DNA of 34,800 bases from Bacillota bacterium (GTDB lineage Bacteria > Bacillota > Bacilli > Alicyclobacillales > SLC66). The stretch is taken from the NCBI GenBank assembly GCA_021821055.1, contig JAKACX010000022.1, forward strand, positions 1 to 34,800, given 5' to 3'. Positions 7,796-15,850 of this stretch are shown here, in pieces (the stretch's first letter is position 1; the number at the start of each line of letters is the position of its first letter). The notes below the pieces were generated by a model. It was not told the DNA's origin and searched no databases. It saw nothing but the letters and a program-made list of their open reading frames with translations. Made by a program: the position numbers and the translations under genes.

Positions 7796-9664
7796 ATGCA
7801 GGGTTCAAAGAAGAGAATGATTGGCGGTATGATCACCGGGGGCGCCTTGCTCACGGTGCTGGCCGTGGTCGGCGTGCTGGCGAGCAAGGGGTCGACGCCA
7901 GCGCCGCAGCCGTTCAACCTCTACAGCGGTGGATGGGGCACCAGTTGGACCAACAACGGCTATGCCACGAACTACGCCATGGCCGGCATGCCGATGTACG
8001 TCAACCTGCCCCTGGCTGTTCAGATGCAGCCGAGCGGTAAGTACGTGCCGCAACTCGCCAAGTCGTGGAAGATCGTCGGGAGTCAGTTGCAGGTCATGCT
8101 GCAGCCCGGAGCGAAATGGCAAAATGGCGCACCGGTCACGAGCCAGGACGTCGTGAACAGCTATATGCTGGGCGCGACCGTGGGTTGGCCGTGGCCGGGT
8201 GTGGCGACCGGCATCACGGCGCCGAACAAGCAGGAAGTCGTCTTCCAGTTGCGCAAGTACATTCCGGGAAGCACCTCGCCCATGTCCGCGCAGACGGCGC
8301 TGTTCAGCATCCTGCAGAACTACGTGTTCCCCTCTTCCGTTTACGGGAAGTTCGCCACGGCGAAATTGAAGAGCGAAGTGGGGACCTACGTCAGGACGCT
8401 CCCGACCAAAGCGGGCGCGGCGCCGAGCAATGCGAACTCCTCGGCGCACAACTTCATGATCCAGGCGGGGCAGACGTTGATGGCGTTCAATCCGTCGACC
8501 CTCGTGGGGGACGGGCCGTTCAAGCTGCAGGGAATCACGACAGAACAGATCAACCTCGTGCGGTGGCCGGGATACTTTGGCGCCAGCAAGATTCACGTGC
8601 CACAGATCATCGCGTGGAACGACGCCAGCAACAACGCGGCGACAACGCAGATGTTCGCCGGGAAAATGGACTACGGGTGGCCGGGGCTGACCGGCGGCAT
8701 CGTCAACCGCTGGAAAGCGACGGCAAACCACCACTACAGCGCGATTCCCACCACCGCGGGCGAGGCATTCTACTTCAACAACCAATCCTATCCGCTTAGT
8801 CTCGTGAAAGTCAGACAGGCGTTGGCGTATCTGATCGACCGCCGCTCGCTGACCTTCGCGAACAACGGCTTCATGAAAGACATCGTGAACACCTATCCGA
8901 CGGGGCTTCCGCACGGGCTGCGCACGATCTACCTCGGGTCGACGCCCGCGCAGATGCAGAAGCTGGGCTTCAACGACTATGCGCAGAACGCCGCCAAGGC
9001 AAAGCAGATTCTGCTCTCCCTGCACTTTACGAACCGCAACGGGACGTGGTACACGCCGAAAGGAAAACCGTTCACCATTTCGGTCATCACCCCGGCGGGC
9101 TGGACGGGTCCGCAACTGGCCGGAAGTAACCTGGCGTCGCAATTGAACGCGTTTGGCATCAAGACAGTCGCGTCCGCGGTCGAGCAGCCGGGCTACTGGT
9201 CGCAGCTGCTGCAGGGCAACTTCCAGATGGCCTGGAACTGGACCGGCTTCTTCAACGCCTTCCCGATCCCGTCCCTGGAATCCAGCTTGGTCGCACAAAA
9301 CTACGGGGTGCCGAATGCGGCTGCGTCGAGCCCGACCGGAGCGACCGTGGGCATGGGATTTGGTCCGAAGGTGAACATTCCGGGCATCGGGTACACCAAC
9401 CTGGCGGAGTCGCTCACGGCTGCGGGGTATGTGTCCGATCCCGCCAAGGTGCGCCAACTGGTGCTCGACTATGCCAAACTTGTCAATCAATATGTTCCGT
9501 TTCTGGCGTACAGCACGAAGTCGTCCGAGACCTACTGGAGTTCCGCGCACTATACGGACTGGCCGCCGCTCAGCAACAAGACACTGTGGGATGCGGCGGG
9601 TTCCAATCCGTCGGGGGCGCTGCTGCTCATGATGATGGAGGGATACGTCCGTCCGGCCGAGTGA
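7796..9664 (+). CDS. Extracellular solute-binding protein, family 5 (SBP 1)
   Basis: A 622-residue substrate-binding protein of the ABC peptide/nickel/oligosaccharide class (SBP_bac_5). An N-terminal hydrophobic helix (about 9-25) follows KKR. No lipobox Cys is seen, so it may be held by an uncleaved signal anchor. Typical family features are GKYVPQLAKSWKIV, WQNGAPVTSQDVV, VGDGPFKLQ and VRQALAYLIDRRSL. GAGGAGGG lies before the ATG. These proteins capture oligopeptides or, in some thermophiles, oligosaccharides. The sulfatase and LacI-type sensor nearby favour a carbohydrate or sulfated ligand, by inference only. No family 5 permease (DppB/C) or ATPase (DppD/F) lies next to it, which is unusual. 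Confidence 0.88.
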   Translation: MQGSKKRMIGGMITGGALLTVLAVVGVLASKGSTPAPQPFNLYSGGWGTSWTNNGYATNYAMAGMPMYVNLPLAVQMQPSGKYVPQLAKSWKIVGSQLQVMLQPGAKWQNGAPVTSQDVVNSYMLGATVGWPWPGVATGITAPNKQEVVFQLRKYIPGSTSPMSAQTALFSILQNYVFPSSVYGKFATAKLKSEVGTYVRTLPTKAGAAPSNANSSAHNFMIQAGQTLMAFNPSTLVGDGPFKLQGITTEQINLVRWPGYFGASKIHVPQIIAWNDASNNAATTQMFAGKMDYGWPGLTGGIVNRWKATANHHYSAIPTTAGEAFYFNNQSYPLSLVKVRQALAYLIDRRSLTFANNGFMKDIVNTYPTGLPHGLRTIYLGSTPAQMQKLGFNDYAQNAAKAKQILLSLHFTNRNGTWYTPKGKPFTISVITPAGWTGPQLAGSNLASQLNAFGIKTVASAVEQPGYWSQLLQGNFQMAWNWTGFFNAFPIPSLESSLVAQNYGVPNAAASSPTGATVGMGFGPKVNIPGIGYTNLAESLTAAGYVSDPAKVRQLVLDYAKLVNQYVPFLAYSTKSSETYWSSAHYTDWPPLSNKTLWDAAGSNPSGALLLMMMEGYVRPAE

Positions 9665-9669
9665 GGGGG

Positions 9670-10647
9670 ATGCGGGTTATCGACATTCCGGGATGCGATT
9701 TGCAGCCGTCCGCGGTTTGCCTGGGCGGCGGCCCCTTCGGTACCGAGGTCACAGAAGAGGATGCGTTCGTCCTGTTGGACGCGTTTTTCGCGGCCGGAGG
9801 CAACTTTCTTGATACAGCGCTTGTCTATGGCGACTGGGCGGCGACGGAACGCAGCGTCAGCGAGAAGATCATCGGCCGCTGGATGCGTACGCGGGGCGTA
9901 CGCGAGGATGTGATCGTGGGAACAAAGGGCGGGCATCCGCTGCTGAACCGGATGGACGTGCCGCGACTCAGTCCACAGGAAATCATCTCCGATCTCGAGG
10001 CGAGCCTGTCTCACCTGCAGACTGATTGCATCGATATCTACTGGCTTCACCGGGATGATCCCGGGCGACCGGTGGGCGATATGCTCGAGACGCTCGAGGC
10101 GCGGGTCGGCAGGGGCTGCATTCGCTATTACGGCTGTTCCAACTGGACCGTCTCACGCATCCGTCAGGCCAGCGAGTACGCGCGGGCGCATGGACTGAGA
10201 GGGTTTATCGCCAATCAGCCCATGTGGAGTCTGGCGCGCCCTGTCAGAGAGTGCCTGCCTGACGCCACCATGGCCATCATGGACGAGGAGGGTGCGGCGT
10301 TTCACCGCTCCACGGGCATGGCGGCGATCCCGTATTCGGCGCAGGCGGGCGGGTTTTTCGCCAAGACAGAGCGGTCCGGACTGGACGGTTTGGACGAAAA
10401 CCGGCGACGGCTCTATGGCAGCGCGGAAAATGAGGCGCGTTCAGAGCGGGCGCAAAACATTGCGAGGGAATGGGGCACGACCGTCGGCAGTGTGGCGCTT
10501 GCATTTCTCATGTCGCAGCCATTTCCCGTCATTCCGATCATCGGAGCGAAAGATCCGCGGCAACTGCGGGACGGATTGCGCGCGGCGGACCTGACGCTCA
10601 CCGCGGAAACGCTGTCGTATTTGACTGGACCGGACGCGCTCTTATAG
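9670..10647 (+). CDS. Aldo/keto reductase
   Basis: A 325-residue cytoplasmic oxidoreductase of the NAD(P)H-dependent (beta/alpha)8 aldo/keto reductase superfamily. The catalytic tetrad is visible: Asp48 and Tyr53 in NFLDTALVYGDW, Lys86 in VGTKGGHP, and His127 in IYWLHRDD. C-terminal cofactor-binding features appear in VIPIIGAKDPRQL. The start follows the SBP stop by five bases, with GTGAGGGGG just before it, so the genes are in one operon. Its role is probably to oxidise or reduce a sugar or sugar-derived aldehyde imported or released by the neighbouring genes. The substrate is not defined by sequence. Confidence 0.9.
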   Translation: MRVIDIPGCDLQPSAVCLGGGPFGTEVTEEDAFVLLDAFFAAGGNFLDTALVYGDWAATERSVSEKIIGRWMRTRGVREDVIVGTKGGHPLLNRMDVPRLSPQEIISDLEASLSHLQTDCIDIYWLHRDDPGRPVGDMLETLEARVGRGCIRYYGCSNWTVSRIRQASEYARAHGLRGFIANQPMWSLARPVRECLPDATMAIMDEEGAAFHRSTGMAAIPYSAQAGGFFAKTERSGLDGLDENRRRLYGSAENEARSERAQNIAREWGTTVGSVALAFLMSQPFPVIPIIGAKDPRQLRDGLRAADLTLTAETLSYLTGPDALL

Positions 10648-10661
10648 GTTGGAACATGGAT

Positions 10662-10680
10662 TCCCGCCCACAGGGCGGGA
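10662..10680 (+). other. Short hairpin between reductase and sulfatase
   Basis: TCCCGCCC and GGGCGGGA pair perfectly around a three-base loop, 17 bases before the sulfatase ATG. There is no T-run. It may stabilise or partly separate the two messages, or affect sulfatase translation. Confidence 0.45.
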
Positions 10681-10697
10681 TGACGGGAGGGACAGCG

Positions 10698-12044
10698 ATG
10701 GCGAAGGCGCCAAGTGTCGTGTTTGTGTTCAGCGACCAGCACCGGGCGGACGCGGCGGGGTACGCCGGGAATCCGGACGTGCGAACGCCAAACATGGACC
10801 GCTTGAGAGCCTCTGGCGTCCACTTCACGACGGCCGTATCAAACATTCCCTGCTGCTCGCCGTACCGCGCGTCGCTTCTGACGGGGCGGTACCCGTTGAC
10901 GCACGGGGTGTTCGTCAATGATGTGCACCTGGGTCACGGCGCCGTTTCCATCGCGGACGCCTTCAACGCGGCCGGATACGATACGGCGTACGTCGGCAAG
11001 TGGCACGTCAACGGACGCGGCAGGAGCAGCTTCATACCGCGCGAAGACCGTCAGGGATTTGATTTCTGGCGCGTGCTGGAGTGCACGCACGACTACAACA
11101 ACTCCCACTATTACGCCGACGATGAACGCAAACGCCTGTGGGACGGGTACGATGCGCTGGAGCAGACGCGCTGCGCGCAGGAGTACATCCGCGGACGGCG
11201 CGATCGCGACAACCCGTTTTTCCTCGTCGTTTCCTGGGGACCGCCGCATAATCCGTACGGTACGGCGCCGCCCCGCTTCCGCGCCATGTACGATGCGGAC
11301 CGTCTTTCCCTGCGGCCGAATGTGCCTGCGGAGAAGCGGGACGCCGCAGCCCGGGATCTGGCTGGATACTATGCGCATATTTCAGCGCTGGACGAGTGCC
11401 TTGGCGATCTCTGGAACACCATTGTCGAAGAGGGAATGGAGGAAGACACGATCTTCGTTTACACGTCCGACCACGGCGACATGCTGGGATCGCAGGGGGA
11501 GGCACGCAAGCAACGTCCGTGGGACGAGTCCATTCTGGTTCCCTTCTTGCTGCGCTACCCCAGGCAGTTCGGGGATGCGCCGCGCGAGTTGGCGACGCCG
11601 TTTGGCAGCCCCGACATCATGCCGACGCTCCTGGGACTGTGCCGCATTCCGGTTCCCGGCACCGTGGAGGGCATCGATTTTGCTCCTCTCCTGCGGGGAG
11701 AAGAACCGCCTGGCGTCGAGGCGGCCCTGATCGAGTGCATTCACCCGTTTGGTGAATTCGCAAGGGAAAAAGGCGGCAGGGAGTATCGGGGCGTGCGGAC
11801 GGAACGTTACACGTACGTGCGCGATCTTGCCGGACCCTGGTTGCTCTATGACAATTGGGAAGACCCGTACCAACTGCGCAATCTCTGCCGGGAGCCGGGT
11901 GCGGGCGCCCTGCGCGGACGGCTGGACGCCTTGCTGTGGGATCAGTTGCGGGCGCAAGGGGATGAATTCCTGCCGGGCGAGCAGTACATCCGGCAGTGGG
12001 GCTACGTGACCGACGACAATGGAACGGTGCCCTACGCCGAATAG
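10698..12044 (+). CDS. Cysteine-type sulfatase (family S1), cytoplasmic
   Basis: A 448-residue formylglycine-dependent sulfatase that hydrolyses sulfate esters. Residues 52-64 read CCSPYRASLLTGR, the C-x-P-x-R...TGR signature. Cys53 is the residue that must be converted to formylglycine. Metal-site segments FVFSDQHRAD (near the N-terminus) and YTSDHGDMLG are present, as are VGKWHVNG and the PHNP-type loop. The ATG at 10698 has GGAGGG seven bases upstream; earlier in-frame codons lie in the hairpin. No signal peptide is present, so the sulfated substrate must be imported first. A maturase (radical anSME or FGE) is needed but not in this window. No specific substrate can be assigned. Confidence 0.9.
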   Translation: MAKAPSVVFVFSDQHRADAAGYAGNPDVRTPNMDRLRASGVHFTTAVSNIPCCSPYRASLLTGRYPLTHGVFVNDVHLGHGAVSIADAFNAAGYDTAYVGKWHVNGRGRSSFIPREDRQGFDFWRVLECTHDYNNSHYYADDERKRLWDGYDALEQTRCAQEYIRGRRDRDNPFFLVVSWGPPHNPYGTAPPRFRAMYDADRLSLRPNVPAEKRDAAARDLAGYYAHISALDECLGDLWNTIVEEGMEEDTIFVYTSDHGDMLGSQGEARKQRPWDESILVPFLLRYPRQFGDAPRELATPFGSPDIMPTLLGLCRIPVPGTVEGIDFAPLLRGEEPPGVEAALIECIHPFGEFAREKGGREYRGVRTERYTYVRDLAGPWLLYDNWEDPYQLRNLCREPGAGALRGRLDALLWDQLRAQGDEFLPGEQYIRQWGYVTDDNGTVPYAE

Positions 12045-12089
12045 AACACGTACGGCCGCGAATGGCAGCAGATATTGTCAAGGCCCGGG

Positions 12090-12290
12090 GATCATCGAGG
12101 AACAGGATATCAAGAGGACCACAGGCGTCGAAATGTCGAATTGTTCCAAGGGCCATCGCCGCGATTCCTCTTCCCGGCACCTGGTTGACGTGGTCATCGG
12201 CAACTTTGCGATCAGCTTTGCGACGGACCGGGACAGGGTGTTCCGCGAGGCGAACCGCGCCCTGAATCCGGGCGAGCGGACCGCCTATCG
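12090..12290 (+). pseudogene. Decayed arsenite methyltransferase-like (ArsM) fragment
   Basis: The segment VDVVIGNFAISFATDRDRVF followed by REANRALNPGER matches the DVVISNCVINLSPDK-type core and following helix of ArsM-type SAM-dependent methyltransferases. Just upstream the reading switches frames: KGH in one frame and AAIPLP in another, which together resemble the KGHIEAIPLPD-type loop. Two compensating frameshifts and missing N- and C-terminal parts indicate a dead relic. Confidence 0.6.
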
Positions 12291-12313
12291 GACACCGCGT
12301 TTCAGGGCGGTGC

Positions 12314-12691
12314 TCACCACGTATCTCCGCCCGAGGGCGGCGGCCAGGAGCCGAGCAGCCGTCGCAGCAAAACAATCTGGCCGAGGTGACAACTGTTATG
12401 CCCCATCAGCAGGCCCGCAAGAAATGTCCTGACGGCCTCTGTCCACTCATTCTCGTTTGCCGGATGCGCATCTCCAGGCCAGGAATCCGCCGCATGCTCC
12501 GGAGACTGCCGATGCTTCCCATTGACGAGATCCAGCGAGAAATACTGCCAATAAATAATGTTATTTACAATTTTCCTGATGGTGTGCGGCGCCTCCCGAA
12601 CTGTCCGGCCGGCCAATTCCGACGGGAGATCCTCCAGGATGTTGTTCGCGCTGTCATGTGAACATTTTACTGAAATGCCGTTTACGATCAT
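12314..12691 (-). pseudogene. DinB-family protein remnant with internal deletion
   Basis: On the minus strand the open frame keeps DinB/YfiT four-helix-bundle features: HTIRKIVNNIIYWQYFSLDL, NEWTEAVRTFLAGL, and the C-terminal GHNSCHLGQIVLLRRLLGSW followed by PPPSGGDTW. The segment that normally separates the last two (about 20-30 residues) is missing, giving roughly 126 residues instead of about 150. There is no good ribosome binding site before the only early ATG. I judge it a non-functional relic, though an in-frame short protein could still be made. Metal ligands of DinB proteins are His residues; the C-terminal one is kept. Confidence 0.6.
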
Positions 12692-12699
12692 TTGTCCCA

Positions 12700-13112
12700 A
12701 ACCTGATACCTGCCCCAACCTGTTCACCCCTCAATTGTCTGCAGAGCGGCTGAGGTCTCCCAGACCTTTTTTCTCGACGGCGGCGGCAGGCAATCGGTCG
12801 CGCCTTCCGCGCTCCGGATTGCCGCGCAAACTTCCCCGAATAGACCTGTGCGAGCGCCGTGCGCACTGCCCCGAAGCCCAATAATCAGAAAAGGTAAAAC
12901 TGCGCTGGTGTTAAGGACCGCAGCTTGGGACGCCGCTCACGGGTCTGTTGTTGTGGCCCCGGCGATGGTGAGCACTGAATTTGGCGCCATGATACTATTT
13001 GAGGTAAATATTAGTGTGATTAGCACTGCTTTTTGGCGCTGTGCACGGAATAGCATCAAAAAACGCATCCTGTATGGAAATAGTTAGGTAGCATAAGCGC
13101 AATAACTGTGCT
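12700..13112. other. Non-coding stretch without recognisable gene
   Basis: Only short open frames of poor coding character are seen on either strand. Local AT-rich patches (near 13000-13090) contrast with the flanking GC-rich genes. I see no RNA gene or promoter here that I would defend. Confidence 0.4.
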
Positions 13113-13420
13113 GTGTGCCTAGCGACGCTAGGACACTAGGAACAACCAGTCGGTGAAAGTCCGACTGGGGTAGGGACCCAATTGCCTCTCTGTCTGAGCC
13201 CGCCTGAGTTCAGCGCAAGCCGTCCATCCAATCGGTCTCTACGATGTTGACGGCGCTCAGTCCGTTGACCGTGGTCCGGTGAGATGGCGCCCTGTATCCG
13301 CATACCTTCGCTCTGCAAGTGAAAGCTGCCGGGCCCAGCCATGTTCTTGTCGGCCTCGCAGGCCTCGCAGGTCTGGGTGGCTACCGAGCAGTGACGCACA
13401 GGGTACCCGGAGCTTCAAAG
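13113..13420 (+). mobile_element. Probable group II intron 5' remnant
   Basis: GTGTGCC at 13113 fits the GUGYG 5' end of group II introns and is followed by the small hairpin CCTAGC-GAC-GCTAGG. Next comes CAGTCGGTGAAAGTCCGACTG, whose paired arms and GGTGAAAGTCC core resemble domain I elements of bacterial group II introns, and then GGTAGGGACCC. No reverse transcriptase/maturase frame and no clear domain V are found, so only a fragment remains. The 3' limit given is a guess. The identification rests on remembered motif similarity and needs a covariance-model search. Confidence 0.35.
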
Positions 13421-13446
13421 GCAGTCGAAATCTCGGATTTTCCTGA

Positions 13447-13475
13447 TTGACATGCATGACGGCGGATAGTAATAT
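13447..13475 (+). promoter_or_regulatory. Promoter of the second solute-binding protein operon
   Basis: A perfect TTGACA (13447-13452) is followed after 17 bases by TAATAT (4 of 6 to TATAAT). The region is strikingly AT-rich compared with its surroundings. Transcription would start close to the two palindromes that follow. Confidence 0.7.
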
Positions 13476-13476
13476 G

Positions 13477-13490
13477 TAATTTATAAATTA
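13477..13490. promoter_or_regulatory. Perfect 14-base palindrome, candidate operator 1
   Basis: TAATTTATAAATTA is its own reverse complement. It lies immediately after the -10 box, around the expected transcription start, and its centre is 19 bases from a second palindrome. Confidence 0.5.
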
Positions 13491-13495
13491 GAGAA

Positions 13496-13509
13496 TTCAA
13501 ACGTTTGAA
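13496..13509. promoter_or_regulatory. Perfect 14-base palindrome, candidate operator 2 (LacI/AraR-like)
   Basis: TTCAAACGTTTGAA is a perfect palindrome with the central ACGT/CG step typical of LacI-family operators. It lies in the early transcribed leader, a place where bound repressor would block transcription. The GntR-LacI regulator at 6505 is the only candidate ligand-responsive regulator in the locus, but the link is inferred. Confidence 0.6.
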
Positions 13510-13566
13510 ACATTTTCGGGTGCGTCTCGCCCATCGCCACCATCGGTTCGGGCGACTCGGGCGAAA

Positions 13567-13580
13567 TGGAAGCGTTTGCA
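13567..13580 (+). promoter_or_regulatory. Candidate catabolite-responsive (cre-like) element
   Basis: TGGAAGCGTTTGCA matches the cre consensus TGWAANCGNTNWCA at all but the two W positions. It lies in the leader about 30 bases before the start codon. CcpA control is plausible for a sugar-uptake operon, but the match is imperfect. Confidence 0.35.
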
Positions 13581-13605
13581 TTCATCTCTGCAAGGGGGAA
13601 TGATC

Positions 13606-15246
13606 GTGCTGCACAAACCGCGCAGGGTCGCTCTGTCCGCACTGACGACCGCCGTCCTGACGACCGCTTCCATGGGTCTTGCCCCGGCATTCGCACAAAC
13701 GTCTGCTTCATCGGCGCCGCTCGTGGTCGTGCCGGGTCCCTCGGGCACCTTCCAGGAGAACTTCAACCCGTTCGGCAAGGCTCTCGTCGGCACCATGGGA
13801 CTGGTCTACCAGCCGCTGTTCTATTTCCATACTCACTCTGCCAAGGTGACGCCCATCCTCGGCACGTCGTTCGCATGGTCCAATCACAACACGACGCTGA
13901 CGGTTCACCTGCGCCATGGCGTCCACTGGTCGGATGGCCAGTTGTTTACAACAAAAGACGTCGTCTTCTCGTTTACCATTCGCAAGCGTTTCCCCCAATT
14001 GGATACCGGCGGCGTCTGGGACTATCTCTCCGGCGTGAAGGCCGCAGGCCAGTACACGGTGCAGTTTCAGTTCAAACAGGTGGACGTTCCGTTCCAGTGG
14101 TACGTCCTTCGAACGCCGATCATTCCCGAGCACGTGTGGGCCAAGGTGACCAATCCGGCGACGACGCTGAACCTGCGTCCGATCGGCACCGGACCGTACC
14201 TGTTCAACTCGTTCAATCCCGAAGAATACACATTTGTCGCCAATCCACACTATTGGGGCGGCAAGCTCGCGGTCCACGAGATCCAGTTCCCGGCCTACAC
14301 AAGCAACACGAGCATCGCCGGCGGGCTGGTGCAGGGTAAGATCGACTGGGCCGAAATTTTCATCCCCAATATTCGCCGAGTGTACGTCAACGCCAGTCCC
14401 AAGACGAACCACTACTACTTCGCCGGCGGATCGACCCTGATGCTCTACACCAATTTCAAGGACCCCCTCCTGTCCATGCTGCCCGTCCGTGAGGCGATGA
14501 GCCTGGCGATCAACCGCCAGAAGGTCAATGCCGCGGACTATCAATATGCGCCGATCGCCAATGCGTTTGACATGCTCAGCCGCACCACCAAGGGTTGGTT
14601 GTCGCCCGCACTCGCCAAACAGTACCAGGGGGCGCTGCAGTACAATCCGGCAAAAGCCGTCTCCATTCTTGAGAAGGCTGGCTTCAAGAAAGACAGCAGC
14701 GGCATCTTCGTTTCGCCTTCCGGGAAACCGCTGTCATTCATCCTGCAGGTGGTCTCCACGTACTCGGAGTGGGTGGCGATGGCCGGGATTATCTCATCTG
14801 AACTGCGCAGTGTCGGCATTCAGGTGACGGTGCAGAGTGAATCGAAAAGTCTGTATACCAACAACCTGTTCAAGGCCCACCAGTATCAATTGACCCTGTC
14901 CTGGACAGACAACGGACCGACGCCGTTTTACGCGTACTACTCAATGATGTATCCGAACCTTCCGTCGAACTCGGAGAACTGGAACAACCCGACGACGACC
15001 CGCCTGCTAAACGACTATTTGCACACGAGTCTTCCGTCGGTGCAACATCGCGTGATGAACAGCCTCGAGGGGATCGTCGCGAGCGATCTGCCGTCCATTC
15101 CGCTCGTGGAGACGCCGAACTGGTATGAGTACAGCACGAGGAACTTCGTTGGATGGCCGAACGCCAGCAATCCTTACGCGCGCGGCGGGCCGGCCACCTC
15201 GCCGTCAAACGCCGTGGTGCTGACACACCTGTTGCCGGTCAACTGA
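13606..15246 (+). CDS. Extracellular solute-binding protein, family 5 (SBP 2)
   Basis: A 546-residue secreted binding protein of the SBP_bac_5 family. The N-terminus (HKPRR, hydrophobic helix, then APAFA) is a Sec signal peptide with likely cleavage after Ala30; there is no lipobox Cys. Family features include GLVYQPLFYF, LTVHLRHGVHWSDGQLFTTK and REAMSLAINRQKV. AAGGGGG lies seven bases before GTG 13606, which is why this start is preferred over ATG 13600 (one base from the same site) or TTG 13576. It is a distant paralogue of SBP 1. Downstream, in place of the usual permeases, are a one-helix protein and a two-membrane-domain ABC-exporter-like protein. The ligand is unknown. Confidence 0.9.
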   Translation: MLHKPRRVALSALTTAVLTTASMGLAPAFAQTSASSAPLVVVPGPSGTFQENFNPFGKALVGTMGLVYQPLFYFHTHSAKVTPILGTSFAWSNHNTTLTVHLRHGVHWSDGQLFTTKDVVFSFTIRKRFPQLDTGGVWDYLSGVKAAGQYTVQFQFKQVDVPFQWYVLRTPIIPEHVWAKVTNPATTLNLRPIGTGPYLFNSFNPEEYTFVANPHYWGGKLAVHEIQFPAYTSNTSIAGGLVQGKIDWAEIFIPNIRRVYVNASPKTNHYYFAGGSTLMLYTNFKDPLLSMLPVREAMSLAINRQKVNAADYQYAPIANAFDMLSRTTKGWLSPALAKQYQGALQYNPAKAVSILEKAGFKKDSSGIFVSPSGKPLSFILQVVSTYSEWVAMAGIISSELRSVGIQVTVQSESKSLYTNNLFKAHQYQLTLSWTDNGPTPFYAYYSMMYPNLPSNSENWNNPTTTRLLNDYLHTSLPSVQHRVMNSLEGIVASDLPSIPLVETPNWYEYSTRNFVGWPNASNPYARGGPATSPSNAVVLTHLLPVN

Positions 15247-15340
15247 GCGACTTGCGACGGGGGATCTGCTTACTGCCGTCCGTGAACACGCCGTTGTGCG
15301 GCGCTGGAGGGAATACGCGAAGAAATGGAGTGAAGAGGTA

Positions 15341-15850
15341 GTGGCCCATTCTCGTGCATCGCTGCTGTCAACCGATCGACCGGAAACCGAAAGGAAGAGA
15401 AGCAGATCGTTTCGAGCGTTGGTTTTGGCCGCACTGGTCGTCTATATCGTCATCGGGGGGTGGGCGATGCGCAGGCTCGTGATCACCGCGCCTCCCGTGG
15501 CCGGCGCGCAGGCAAGCCTGTTGTCCGGTCCGGCCGTTCCCGTGGTGACCGCTCTGTTCAATGCCACAAGTGAACTGGCGGGCGTCGCGACAGGCGGTGT
15601 TCCGGCGAGCAAGGCGGAGGGCGCGATTAGGAAGGACCTTTCCACGATGAAGAAGGCGGGAGCTTCGGCGCCAGCGCAAAAGGCGCGCGCGGCTCTGACA
15701 TTGGCCAGTCAGGCGCTGGACAAACCGGCTTTGCGCGCACAGGCGATTGCGGACATGCAAAAAGCGGCGAAGCCGTTTGAGAAGGCGATGAAGAGCGGCG
15801 GCACAGGCGGTGGCGCCGCGGGCAAGGCTGGCGGAGGTGGTTCCGCATGA
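15341..15850 (+). CDS. Single-pass membrane protein, unknown function
   Basis: About 169 residues. A short basic N-terminus (ETERKRSRSFR) precedes one hydrophobic helix (about residues 25-43, ALVLAALVVYIVIGGWAM). The rest is an Ala/Lys-rich, probably helical region with low aromatic content and a Gly-rich end (GGTGGGAAGKAGGGGSA). By the positive-inside rule most of the protein is outside the cell. GTG 15341 has AGAGG and GGAG nearby; GTG 15296 is an alternative start adding 15 residues. Its TGA overlaps the next ATG (ATGA), so it is translationally coupled to the ABC-like protein and is probably its accessory partner. No family is recognised. Confidence 0.75.
   Translation: MAHSRASLLSTDRPETERKRSRSFRALVLAALVVYIVIGGWAMRRLVITAPPVAGAQASLLSGPAVPVVTALFNATSELAGVATGGVPASKAEGAIRKDLSTMKKAGASAPAQKARAALTLASQALDKPALRAQAIADMQKAAKPFEKAMKSGGTGGGAAGKAGGGGSA

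Noticed and set aside
7805-9550. 581-residue minus-strand open frame across SBP 1
   Set aside because: Antisense shadow; very Arg/Val-rich, no ribosome binding site, and the plus-strand gene is unambiguous.
13136-13399. 87-residue minus-strand open frame with GNWVPTPVGLSPTG
   Set aside because: This looks like the spurious translation of a group II intron 5' region rather than a real protein.
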